From an uncultured Bacteroidota bacterium (GTDB lineage: Bacteria; Bacteroidota; Bacteroidia; Flavobacteriales; Flavobacteriaceae): a DNA stretch of 64,000 nucleotides. A model generated the notes under the pieces. The model saw only the letters and a program-made list of their open reading frames with translations, searched no databases and had not been told where the DNA came from. The stretch spans positions 158,606 through 222,605 of the forward strand of contig CAJWUI010000004.1 in assembly GCA_913047695.1 (NCBI GenBank). Direction: 5' to 3'. A program made the translations under genes and the position numbers. Position 1 is the first letter of the stretch, and each line of letters opens with the position of its first letter. Of the stretch, positions 51,005-59,456 are shown one piece after another.

Positions 51005-51526
51005 ATGAGACACGGAAAAAAAGTCATTCATCTTGGACGAAAAACAGCTCACAGAAAATCAATGTTGGCGAATTTGGGTTGTTCTTTGATTGAACATAAA
51101 AGGATCAATACAACAGTTACAAAGGCTAAAGCATTGAAGCGCTTCATTGAGCCCATTATAACTAAATCAAAAAATGACTCTACTCATAATAGAAGGATCG
51201 TATTTTCTTTACTAAGAGATAAAAAAGCAATCTCAGAGTTATTTAGAGAAGTCGCTTCAAAAGTTGGAGACCGTCCCGGGGGTTACACGAGGGTAATTAA
51301 ACTTGGAAACAGACTTGGTGATAACGCTTCTATGGCTATGATTGAATTGGTAGATTTTAATGAGATATACAATACCGAAAAAGTTACAAAGAAAAAAACT
51401 AGAAGACGTTCAGGTGTTAAGAATAAGTCTACAGAAACAATAAAATCTAAAGATAAAATTTCTAATGAGGAAATTATTGGATCTGCTGATGATACAACTA
51501 ATAGTTCTTCTTCTGAAAAAAAATAG
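51005..51526 (+). CDS. rplQ: 50S ribosomal protein bL17
   Basis: 173-residue protein of the large subunit. The core [40 protein letters not shown] region and [20 protein letters not shown] is conserved to about residue 118. A charged, low-complexity C-terminal extension (about 120-173, Lys, Ser, Asp rich) adds about 50 residues; similar tails occur in related bacteria. It ends the ribosomal run; a strong terminator hairpin follows. Confidence 0.97.
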   Translation: MRHGKKVIHLGRKTAHRKSMLANLGCSLIEHKRINTTVTKAKALKRFIEPIITKSKNDSTHNRRIVFSLLRDKKAISELFREVASKVGDRPGGYTRVIKLGNRLGDNASMAMIELVDFNEIYNTEKVTKKKTRRRSGVKNKSTETIKSKDKISNEEIIGSADDTTNSSSSEKK

Positions 51527-51558
51527 AATAGATAATATTATTCTCTTTATTTAATATT

Positions 51559-51590
51559 AAAGGATAAACTTTTTTGTTTATCCTTTTTTT
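51559..51590 (+). terminator. Rho-independent terminator after rplQ
   Basis: AGGATAAAC (51561-51569), six-base T loop, GTTTATCCT (51576-51584), then a run of six T. Nine perfect base pairs plus a U-tract 33 bases after the rplQ stop. It separates the ribosomal run from carA. Confidence 0.9.
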
Positions 51591-51612
51591 GATTTATTTT
51601 GTAATTATAATC

Positions 51613-52716
51613 ATGGCATACAGATCAAAAAAACAGGCTTTTGTTTTACTTGCAGATGGGACTCAATTTTTTGGAAAGTCAATTGGTATAGAGGGTGACG
51701 CTTTTGGAGAAATTTGCTTTAACACAGGTATGACCGGTTATCAAGAAATTTTTACAGACCCATCTTATTTTGGCCAAATTATGGTCACAACCAATACTCA
51801 TATTGGGAATTACGGAATTGAAAAAAACGAATCTCAATCAAAAGGGATATCTATTGCTGGATTAATATGTAAGGACTTTAGTTTTAATTTTTCTAGACCT
51901 GGCGATACAGAATCACTATTCGATTATTTGAGAAGTCATAAATTAGTCACAATTTGCGATGTAGATACACGGGCACTTGTTAATTATATAAGAGAAAACG
52001 GGGCTATGAATGCTGTTGTTTCTACTAACATTGGAATGGAAAAAAAGCTTCTTAAAGAACTATCAAGCTCTCCAAGTATGAAGGGTTTAGAATTAGCCTC
52101 AAAGGTGTCAACAAAAAAATCATATACGGTTGGTGATCCAGACTCTAAGTATAGAATTGCAGCTATTGATCTAGGAGTAAAACAAAATATTTTACACAAC
52201 ATGATAGAGAGAAATATGTTTGTAAAGGTGTTTCCATATGATACATCTTATAAAGACTTGGAAGCTTTCAAACCGGATGGATATTTTTTATCTAACGGTC
52301 CTGGAGATCCCCAACCTCTAAAAGGTGTTCAATCAGTTACAAAGACGATTATTGAAAACAATAAGCCTTTATTTGGTATTTGCCTCGGTCATCAAATAAT
52401 AGCATTGGCAAATGATATACCTACATTTAAGATGTTTAATGGACACAGGGGAATTAACCATCCCGTAAAAAATATCATAACAGGCAAAGGTGAAATTACG
52501 TCTCAAAACCATGGATTTGCAGTAGACATGGATGCAGCTAAAGAAAATCCAGAAGTCGAAATTACACATGTACATCTAAATGACGGAACACTAGCTGGAA
52601 TGAGATTAAAAAATAAAAAGTGTTTTTCTGTTCAGTATCATCCTGAAGCTGGACCCGGTCCTAATGATGCTACATATCTTTTTGACATTTTTAAGAAATA
52701 TTTAGATAAAAAATAA
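51613..52716 (+). CDS. carA: Carbamoyl-phosphate synthase small subunit
   Basis: 367-residue glutaminase subunit that supplies ammonia to CarB for carbamoyl phosphate, used in arginine and pyrimidine synthesis. The N-terminal CPSase domain holds GMTGYQEIFTDPSYFGQIM; the class I amidotransferase domain holds LSNGPGDPQP, nucleophile Cys257 in GICLGHQ, and the H343-P-E345 pair. The open frame reaches 51574 within the terminator; ATG 51613 (MAYRSKKQAFVLLADG) is the family start. carB is not in the window. eno follows after 25 bases. Confidence 0.97.
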   Translation: MAYRSKKQAFVLLADGTQFFGKSIGIEGDAFGEICFNTGMTGYQEIFTDPSYFGQIMVTTNTHIGNYGIEKNESQSKGISIAGLICKDFSFNFSRPGDTESLFDYLRSHKLVTICDVDTRALVNYIRENGAMNAVVSTNIGMEKKLLKELSSSPSMKGLELASKVSTKKSYTVGDPDSKYRIAAIDLGVKQNILHNMIERNMFVKVFPYDTSYKDLEAFKPDGYFLSNGPGDPQPLKGVQSVTKTIIENNKPLFGICLGHQIIALANDIPTFKMFNGHRGINHPVKNIITGKGEITSQNHGFAVDMDAAKENPEVEITHVHLNDGTLAGMRLKNKKCFSVQYHPEAGPGPNDATYLFDIFKKYLDKK

Positions 52717-52741
52717 ACCAAGTAAAAATATTTAGAATTCG

Positions 52742-54031
52742 ATGAGTACAATTATTAAAATTTACGCAAGACAAATATTTGATTCCAGAGGAAATCCAAC
52801 AGTTGAAGTCGACGCTATTACAGAAAACGGAATTCTAGGAAGAGCTGCGGTGCCCAGTGGTGCATCAACTGGAGAACACGAGGCAGTTGAGCTACGTGAT
52901 GGTGGAGAAAAATATATGGGCAAAGCTGTAGGAAAGGCTATAAAAAATGTGAATGAAATTATTTCAAAAGAAATTTTAGGTATTTCAGTATTTGAACAGG
53001 AAAAAATAGATAGCTTAATGATAAAATTGGATGGAACTCAAAATAAAGCGAAATTAGGTGCTAATGCTATTTTAGGTGTCTCTCTTGCAGTTTCCAAAGC
53101 TGCTGCAAATGAGCTCGGTCTTCCTCTTTACAGGTATATTGGAGGGGTTAATGCTAAAACTCTTCCAGTCCCTATGATGAATATTATTAATGGTGGATCA
53201 CATTCAGACGCACCAATTGCTTTTCAGGAATTTATGATTATGCCTTTAGGAGCAACTTCATTTACTCATGCAATGCAAATAGGTTCTGAAATTTTTCATA
53301 ATCTTAAAAAAGAATTAAATAATCGTAAATTAAGTACTGCTGTTGGAGATGAAGGAGGTTTTGCACCCAAACTAAAAGGTACTGAAGACGCATTAGATAC
53401 AATTATTACATCCATAATAAAATCTGGATACAAAGTTGGATCTGAAGTAATGATAGCTCTTGACTGTGCGGCAGCAGAATTTTATAGAGATGGTATTTAT
53501 GATTATACTATTTTTGAGGGTAAAAATGGTTTAAAACTTAGCTCTGAAGAACAAGCGTCATATTTAGAAAAACTAGTGGAAAAATATCCCATAATATCTA
53601 TTGAGGATGGAATGGATGAAAATGATTGGGAAGGTTGGAGATATCTGACAAAGTTGATAGGTAAAAAAACTCAATTAGTCGGGGATGATTTATTTGTTAC
53701 TAATGTAAAAAGACTCGCCAAAGGGATTGATAAAAAAATTGCAAACTCAATACTTATTAAAGTTAACCAAATAGGTACACTAACAGAGACTATTGCAGCA
53801 GTTGATATGGCACATAAGTCTGGTTATACTTCAGTCATGTCACATCGTTCAGGTGAAACTGAAGATAATACAATTGCTGATTTAGCAGTTGCACTAAACA
53901 CAGGTCAAATTAAAACTGGCTCAGTTTCGAGAAGTGATCGTATGTCAAAGTATAATCAATTACTAAGAATTGAAGAAGAGCTTAGTAAATCAGCTTATTT
54001 TCCAAAAGAGAATGCATTTAAGCACCTTTAA
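52742..54031 (+). CDS. eno: Enolase
   Basis: 429-residue glycolytic enzyme converting 2-phosphoglycerate to phosphoenolpyruvate with magnesium. Seen: [36 protein letters not shown], the metal-binding [11 protein letters not shown] and [21 protein letters not shown], the catalytic lysine in [13 protein letters not shown] and [17 protein letters not shown]. Length is normal. It lies between carA and gltA in the same direction, an order I recall from flavobacteria. Confidence 0.98.
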   Translation: MSTIIKIYARQIFDSRGNPTVEVDAITENGILGRAAVPSGASTGEHEAVELRDGGEKYMGKAVGKAIKNVNEIISKEILGISVFEQEKIDSLMIKLDGTQNKAKLGANAILGVSLAVSKAAANELGLPLYRYIGGVNAKTLPVPMMNIINGGSHSDAPIAFQEFMIMPLGATSFTHAMQIGSEIFHNLKKELNNRKLSTAVGDEGGFAPKLKGTEDALDTIITSIIKSGYKVGSEVMIALDCAAAEFYRDGIYDYTIFEGKNGLKLSSEEQASYLEKLVEKYPIISIEDGMDENDWEGWRYLTKLIGKKTQLVGDDLFVTNVKRLAKGIDKKIANSILIKVNQIGTLTETIAAVDMAHKSGYTSVMSHRSGETEDNTIADLAVALNTGQIKTGSVSRSDRMSKYNQLLRIEEELSKSAYFPKENAFKHL

Positions 54032-54085
54032 ATTAAGATGATTTTATTAACTTAATACAGTGTAGTTCTTAAAATAAATTTATAG

Positions 54086-55351
54086 ATGAGTAATTCAGTT
54101 AAAATAACTTACGATAGAAAAGAATATGAATTTCCCCTTATCGAAGGTTCAGAGAAAGAAAAGGCGATCGATATCAAAACCCTTAGAGCCCAAACAGGAC
54201 TGATTACTTACGATCCTGGTTATAAAAATACTGGCTCTTGTACAAGTGAAATTACATATCTTAATGGTGAAGAAGGAATCCTGCATCATCGCGGATATTC
54301 AATTGAAGAGCTATGTGCTAAGGCAAGCTTCTTAGAGGTTGCTTTTCTATTGATTTTTGGTGATATGCCAACCCAAAAAGAATTAGACCTTTTAAATGAT
54401 GAAATCAGAAAAGACTCACTCGTTGATGAGGATATAAAGTTAATTTTAAAAAGTTTCCCTAAGTCTGCGCATCCTATGGGTATATTAGCTTCATTGACTT
54501 CAGGCCTTATAGCTTTCAATCCAAGCACTGTTAATATTAAATCAGAAGAAAGTATGCGTGAAGCTATAATAATGTTGATGGCAAAGTTCCCAATTTTATG
54601 TTCATGGACTCACAGAAAAGTTAAAGGTCTACCTCTAAACTACGCAAACACTTCACTTTCATATGTTGAAAATATAGCTCATATGTTATTCAAACTTCCA
54701 CACCAAGATTACACACCTAGTCCTATTGTGGTTGATGCTTTAAATAAGTTACTAATTCTTCACGCTGACCACGAACAAAATTGTTCAACGTCTACTGTAA
54801 GGATTGTGGGCTCGTCAGAAGCGGGACTTTTTGCATCAGTTTCAGCTGGTGTTTCAGCGCTATGGGGAAGACTTCATGGTGGTGCGAATCAGGGTGTTAT
54901 AGAGATGCTAAAGGCAATTAAAAGAGATGGGGGAGACACAAAAAAGTTCATGGCTAGAGCCAAAGATAAAAATGACAGTTTTAGATTGATGGGATTCGGC
55001 CATAGAGTATATAAGAATTTTGATCCTAGAGCCCGCATTATAAAAAAAGCTGCTGATGAAGTTTTAGGAGAGCTTGGAATTAATGATCCAATTCTTAAAA
55101 TTGCAAATGACTTGGAAGAAGAAGCTCTCTCAGATTCCTATTTTACTGACAGGAAATTATATCCTAATGTTGATTTTTATTCAGGAATTATCTATCGTGC
55201 ACTTGGAATACCAACAGAAATGTTTACGGTCATGTTTGCATTAGGTCGAGTACCTGGATGGATTGCACAGTGGGCTGAAATGAGAAGGAATAAAGAACCT
55301 ATCGGGAGACCTCGCCAAATTTATACAGGAAAAACAAAACGTTCCATCTAA
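54086..55351 (+). CDS. gltA: Citrate synthase
   Basis: 421-residue entry enzyme of the TCA cycle condensing oxaloacetate and acetyl-CoA. Seen: TGLITYDPGYKNTGSCTSEI, EGILHHRGYSIEELCAKASF, catalytic-site LHADHEQNCSTSTVR, GRLHGGANQGVIEM, MGFGHRVYKNFDPRARI and YPNVDFYSGIIYRALGIP. These are hexameric-type (Gram-negative) features. It is 54 bases after eno and convergent with the small unknown gene, with a 9-base gap. Confidence 0.97.
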   Translation: MSNSVKITYDRKEYEFPLIEGSEKEKAIDIKTLRAQTGLITYDPGYKNTGSCTSEITYLNGEEGILHHRGYSIEELCAKASFLEVAFLLIFGDMPTQKELDLLNDEIRKDSLVDEDIKLILKSFPKSAHPMGILASLTSGLIAFNPSTVNIKSEESMREAIIMLMAKFPILCSWTHRKVKGLPLNYANTSLSYVENIAHMLFKLPHQDYTPSPIVVDALNKLLILHADHEQNCSTSTVRIVGSSEAGLFASVSAGVSALWGRLHGGANQGVIEMLKAIKRDGGDTKKFMARAKDKNDSFRLMGFGHRVYKNFDPRARIIKKAADEVLGELGINDPILKIANDLEEEALSDSYFTDRKLYPNVDFYSGIIYRALGIPTEMFTVMFALGRVPGWIAQWAEMRRNKEPIGRPRQIYTGKTKRSI

Positions 55352-55360
55352 AACTTGATA

Positions 55361-55816
55361 TTATTCATCAATTGAGGGTAGACTGTTTTCCAATCTGTTT
55401 TTAATAATTTTTTTAAAAAACTTGTGTATAGATTTCTTATCAGCCAACACCTTTATATATAAACTGTCTTTATAAATTGAATACTCTTTGGCCTTGCCTT
55501 TATAAATTTTTAGCTTAAAGTAGGGTATAATTAGACCGTAAGTCTCTAGTAAGCTTCTAAAATAAACGATTATTCCTTTTGGACGCAGTTCAATATTACA
55601 TTTATTTATATTATTGTCCAATAGAAGAAGATTTTTAATATTAACTGATGCACTAGAAATAATCAATTTTTCTGATCCTATTCCTCCCATCTTTAATCGT
55701 TCTTTGATTGAAAAAGGTTTTCCAACCAGTTTATCAATTTCTTTTTTTTGTTTTATATCATTGTAAGAAATATTTAAAAGCATATTTAAAGTTAAGATAT
55801 ATATGTTAAGAGCCAT
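55361..55816 (-). CDS. Conserved-looking protein of unknown function
   Basis: 151-residue soluble protein. The block KEIDKLVGKPFSIKERLKMG, then SEKLIISSASVNIKNLLLLD, NNINKCNIELRPKGIIVYFR and SLLETYGLIIPYFKLKIYKG resembles, from memory, an uncharacterised flavobacterial family, but no function is known to me. A mixed beta profile and a basic C-terminal helix are visible. ATG 55816 is used; ATG at 55783 (MLLNISYNDIKQ) may be the true start because the first 11 residues look unrelated. It lies between gltA and divergent argS. Confidence 0.7.
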   Translation of the reverse strand: MALNIYILTLNMLLNISYNDIKQKKEIDKLVGKPFSIKERLKMGGIGSEKLIISSASVNIKNLLLLDNNINKCNIELRPKGIIVYFRSLLETYGLIIPYFKLKIYKGKAKEYSIYKDSLYIKVLADKKSIHKFFKKIIKNRLENSLPSIDE

Positions 55817-55859
55817 AATTGGACAATAATAATATTTATCTTTAACTCGAAAATAATTG

Positions 55860-57644
55860 ATGAATACAAATTATAATAACCATTTTTCTAATTCACTAAA
55901 AACCTTCTTTAAATCTAAATTTGAATTAGAAATTAACACTTTTGAATTTCAAAACACTAGAAAAGAATTTAAGGGTAATGTGACTCTGTTGGTATTTCCT
56001 ATTCTCAAATATTTAAAAATAGATGTTGAAAAATTGGCAAAACTTATAGGAGAATATTTACTTAAAAATAATGAAAATGTAGAGGGATTTAATGTTGTAA
56101 AGGGTTTTTTAAATATTTCGTTAAGTGATACTTTTTTTTTCGATTGTTTCTCAGCTATCTACAGGGATAAAAATTTCGGTCAGAAGATTTTAAATAAAAA
56201 TTCACCCAAAATGATGGTTGAATTTTCCTCACCCAATACAAATAAGCCACTTCATCTAGGTCACATTAGAAATAACCTATTAGGTTATTCTATTTCTAAA
56301 ATTCTTGAGGCTGATGGCAAGAAGGTTATTAAAACTCAAATAATAAACGATAGGGGTATCCATATATGTAAATCCATGGTTGCTTGGATTAAATATGGAA
56401 AAGGAGATACACCCAAAAAGTCTGGTCTGAAAGGAGATCAATTAGTTGGAAAATATTATGTCATTTTTGAATCAGAATATAAAAAACAAATTGCAAGTTT
56501 AATTTCGAAAGGAAAATCAATAAAGGAAGCTGAGAAGACAGCTCCTATTATTTTAGAAGCACAAGAAATGTTAAGACTTTGGGAGTCTAAAGATTTTAAA
56601 GTAATTTCATTATGGAAAAAAATGAACCAGTGGGTTTATAATGGTTTTGAAAAAACATATAAAAAACTTGGGGTTAATTTTGATTCATATTATTATGAAA
56701 GTAAAACATATTTAGTTGGTAAAAAAATTGTTGAGAAAGGTTTAAAACAAGGAATATTTTTTAAAAAAAATGATGGTTCAGTCTGGATTGATTTATCCGA
56801 CGAAGGATTAGGAGAAAAACTTCTTCTTCGTTCTGATGGTACATCAGTTTATATAACACAAGACTTAGGGACTGCCTTATTGCGCATGGAAAAAAATCCA
56901 GAATTAAATGGATTGGTATTTACAGTTGGAAATGAACAAGATTACCATTTTAAAGTGCTATTTACGATCATAAAAAAGTTAGGATTTAATTGGTCAAGCT
57001 CACTTTATCACTTAAGTTATGGAATGGTAGACTTACCTAGTGGTAAAATGAAAAGTAGAGAAGGAACTGTCGTTGATGCAGATAACCTAATTGACGAAAT
57101 GACTAAAAAGGCTAAATCAATTGCAAAGTCTGTTGGTAAAATAGAGACTTTAAAAAAATCTGAACGTGAAAATCTTTACAACATAATAGGGTTAGGAGCT
57201 TTAAAATATTTTATTTTAAAGGTAGACCCAAAAAAAAGAATACTTTTCGACCCTGAAGCATCGATTGATTTTAACGGCAATACGGGTCCTTTTATTCAAT
57301 ATACTTATGCACGCATCAAATCTTTGGTTAAAAATACCAAAGACCACTTTTTATCAAATAAAACAAGTTTTAATTTAGATGAAAGAGAACGAAAATTAAT
57401 AACTCATTTAATTTACTACCCTGCGACTATTTCACAAGCAGCTGAACTTTATAGCCCCGCGATTATTGCAAACTATCTCTATGAATTGGTGAAAAATTAC
57501 AATACATTTTATCAAAATATAAAAGTTCTTGGCGCTAACGAGCCATATCAAAAAGAATTCAGAATTGCTTTATCTAAAAAGGTTGGATATGTTATAGAAA
57601 ATGCGTCGGCTCTTTTGGGTATAAATCTTCCTGAAACTATGTAA
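55860..57644 (+). CDS. argS: Arginyl-tRNA synthetase
   Basis: 594-residue class I synthetase charging tRNA-Arg, one of whose genes is at 2489. The N-terminal Arg-N domain spans about 1-110; the catalytic core has the HIGH motif as H-L-G-H in NKPLHLGHIRNNLLG and a KMSKS-like G-K-M-K-S-R-E; the C-terminal anticodon-binding DALR domain follows, with TGPFIQYTYARIKSLV. The frame opens one codon earlier with TTG (55857); ATG 55860 is preferred. A hairpin terminator shared with proteorhodopsin follows. Confidence 0.97.
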   Translation: MNTNYNNHFSNSLKTFFKSKFELEINTFEFQNTRKEFKGNVTLLVFPILKYLKIDVEKLAKLIGEYLLKNNENVEGFNVVKGFLNISLSDTFFFDCFSAIYRDKNFGQKILNKNSPKMMVEFSSPNTNKPLHLGHIRNNLLGYSISKILEADGKKVIKTQIINDRGIHICKSMVAWIKYGKGDTPKKSGLKGDQLVGKYYVIFESEYKKQIASLISKGKSIKEAEKTAPIILEAQEMLRLWESKDFKVISLWKKMNQWVYNGFEKTYKKLGVNFDSYYYESKTYLVGKKIVEKGLKQGIFFKKNDGSVWIDLSDEGLGEKLLLRSDGTSVYITQDLGTALLRMEKNPELNGLVFTVGNEQDYHFKVLFTIIKKLGFNWSSSLYHLSYGMVDLPSGKMKSREGTVVDADNLIDEMTKKAKSIAKSVGKIETLKKSERENLYNIIGLGALKYFILKVDPKKRILFDPEASIDFNGNTGPFIQYTYARIKSLVKNTKDHFLSNKTSFNLDERERKLITHLIYYPATISQAAELYSPAIIANYLYELVKNYNTFYQNIKVLGANEPYQKEFRIALSKKVGYVIENASALLGINLPETM

Positions 57645-57672
57645 AAAAAAAATCGCTCCGAAGAGCGATTTA
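57645..57672. terminator. Bidirectional terminator between argS and proteorhodopsin
   Basis: AATCGCTC (57651-57658), loop CGAA, GAGCGATT (57663-57670), with A-runs before and T-rich sequence after. It sits in the 50-base convergent gap and can serve both transcripts. Confidence 0.85.
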
Positions 57673-57694
57673 ATTCTTTTTCATAACATTTAAG

Positions 57695-58420
57695 TTATTT
57701 TGACTGGACAGCTAGGTTATAAACTACTAAACCAAATCCAATTTTGTTGATAGCGTCGCCAACATTATATACGACATCCATAGGAAGACCGCCGAAAATG
57801 CCACTATACCATCCTTCAGTTCCAGCCATATACCCAATAGGATATATTGCCCAACCTACTAATACAAACCAACATAACGATTTGTGTGCAGACTGAACTG
57901 CTCCACCAGCTGCTGCTGCAAGTTTTGAAGCTCCTCCAAGCCAAATTTCGTATGCGATATAGAAGTAGGCAATACCTGAAATAAGACCCCATACTGCAGG
58001 ACCTGAACCAGTAGTGTAAACAGCCTCACCGAAGTAACCAGCAACTAACATAATAGTGGATACGAAAATCATTTTCCACATTAATTGTTTTGTTGCACCT
58101 GCTGCTTTGAGTATTAAATAGAATTCAACACACATTAGGGGTACAGTAAGGACCCAATCAACATATCTAAAGAAAGTTGGAGATGTTGCGTTAGTTGCCC
58201 AGTAGTCTCTCATATACCAATAGTGTACTGCTGCAATGAACGTAATTAATCCAGATACTAAAATGGATGTTTTCCATTTACTATCAAAGGAGTTCATTGT
58301 AAGAAAGAAGAACGCTGATGCTGCCATCATCGCCATACATCCTACGAAGAAAGTAAATCCAACGTAGTCGTCTGTGGCCATTGCTGGCGCTACAGTCATT
58401 AAGCTAAGAATTTTTTCCAT
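57695..58420 (-). CDS. Proteorhodopsin, green-tuned light-driven proton pump
   Basis: 241-residue seven-helix retinal protein with a short N-terminal leader. Proton-pump residues by alignment to green proteorhodopsin: D88 (acceptor, D97), T92 (T101), E99 (donor, E108), H66 (H75), and retinal Schiff-base lysine K226 (K231). The tuning position 105 is M96, as in other flavobacterial green-absorbing forms. G145 falls at the site of bacteriorhodopsin W138, a possible carotenoid window. It pumps protons outward to give a light-driven gradient. It is divergent from blh, 79 bases apart. No clean promoter is seen. Confidence 0.97.
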   Translation of the reverse strand: MEKILSLMTVAPAMATDDYVGFTFFVGCMAMMAASAFFFLTMNSFDSKWKTSILVSGLITFIAAVHYWYMRDYWATNATSPTFFRYVDWVLTVPLMCVEFYLILKAAGATKQLMWKMIFVSTIMLVAGYFGEAVYTTGSGPAVWGLISGIAYFYIAYEIWLGGASKLAAAAGGAVQSAHKSLCWFVLVGWAIYPIGYMAGTEGWYSGIFGGLPMDVVYNVGDAINKIGFGLVVYNLAVQSK

Positions 58421-58436
58421 GATTAAATCAATTATT

Positions 58437-58444
58437 TATTTTTG
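58437..58444 (+). promoter_or_regulatory. Possible -7 element of blh
   Basis: TATTTTTG in the 79-base proteorhodopsin/blh gap matches TAnnTTTG and lies about 56-59 bases before the candidate TTG starts of blh. No TTG -33 element at normal spacing. Confidence 0.35.
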
Positions 58445-58499
58445 TTTAGGTAAATTTAGAAAAAATTAAACTTATTTACTTTATTTTTATAATTATTTT

Positions 58500-59402
58500 T
58501 TGTTGAAACCTGTAACTACTTCATTTTCAATTAATAAAAAACTTTCAATTACCCACTATTTGACAGTATTTTGTGTATTTTTCACCCTATTTTGTCCAGA
58601 TAAAGCTCAAAACATCATTTCTGCGATAGGCATACTTTCCTTTGGTATACTCCATGGAGCCAATGATATTAAGATATTAATCAAAAAAAAATCTACTTCA
58701 AAACCACAATTAAAGCTACTGTATCTATTATCATATGTAGTCGTTGTTTTTTTAGGAGTCTCGATTTTTTTCTTTTTCCCGGCACTAGGTCTTATAACTT
58801 TTATTGCGGTAAGTTGTTATCATTTTGGAGAACAACACTGGGAAAGTAAGCTTAATAAAATAAGAGAAAGGAGATTATTTTATTTTTTATATGGTACATT
58901 AATATTTTCAATTCTTTTTATTTTTCACTACAAAACGATAAATGAGATTATATTTCAAATTTCAAATTATGATTTATCGTATGTGTATCTAAAAAATATT
59001 TTCATTTTTTCAACCATTTTTATTCTGTGCCTAGTTTTTAAAAATTTGAAAAAGATTGAAAATTTGTGGATCGAATTTATGATTATTGTATTTCTATTGA
59101 TTATATTCTCCCAGGGTTCTTTATTATTTGGGTTTGGTTTTTATTTCATTATATGGCACAGTTTACCATCATTAAAATCTCAAATAAGATTTTTATATGA
59201 AGGACAAGTAATAAATCCTTATATAAAATATTTAAAGTCTGGTTTTATTTATTGGGTATTTGCAATAATTGGATTAGTAGCATTTTATTTCTTAGGTGTT
59301 CTACCAAAAGAGCAATATGTATCAGTTTTTTTCTCTTTCCTAGCAGCTATTACTTTTCCTCATGTAGTTGTTATGGGTTTAATGTTTAAATCATCTGATT
59401 AG
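58500..59402 (+). CDS. blh: Beta-carotene 15,15'-dioxygenase Blh (retinal synthesis)
   Basis: 300-residue membrane protein of the Brp/Blh family that cleaves beta-carotene into two retinal molecules, the chromophore of the neighbouring proteorhodopsin. About seven hydrophobic segments are seen. Conserved histidines likely bind iron: H52 in LHGANDI, H108 and H113 in YHFGEQHW, H220 in IIWHSLPSLKSQI, and H288 in FPHVVVMG. The start is not an ATG: tandem TTG codons at 58500 and 58503 are the best options, giving 300 or 299 residues. Carotenoid genes needed for the substrate are not in this window. Confidence 0.93.
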   Translation: MLKPVTTSFSINKKLSITHYLTVFCVFFTLFCPDKAQNIISAIGILSFGILHGANDIKILIKKKSTSKPQLKLLYLLSYVVVVFLGVSIFFFFPALGLITFIAVSCYHFGEQHWESKLNKIRERRLFYFLYGTLIFSILFIFHYKTINEIIFQISNYDLSYVYLKNIFIFSTIFILCLVFKNLKKIENLWIEFMIIVFLLIIFSQGSLLFGFGFYFIIWHSLPSLKSQIRFLYEGQVINPYIKYLKSGFIYWVFAIIGLVAFYFLGVLPKEQYVSVFFSFLAAITFPHVVVMGLMFKSSD

Positions 59403-59427
59403 TGAGAGATTATTAAATGTCATTCTT

Positions 59428-59435
59428 TATTTTTG
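59428..59435 (+). promoter_or_regulatory. Possible -7 element of ffh
   Basis: TATTTTTG matches TAnnTTTG, 22 bases before the ffh ATG. There is no TTG at the -33 distance. Confidence 0.35.
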
Positions 59436-59456
59436 TTAAATAAAAAATTTATATAA

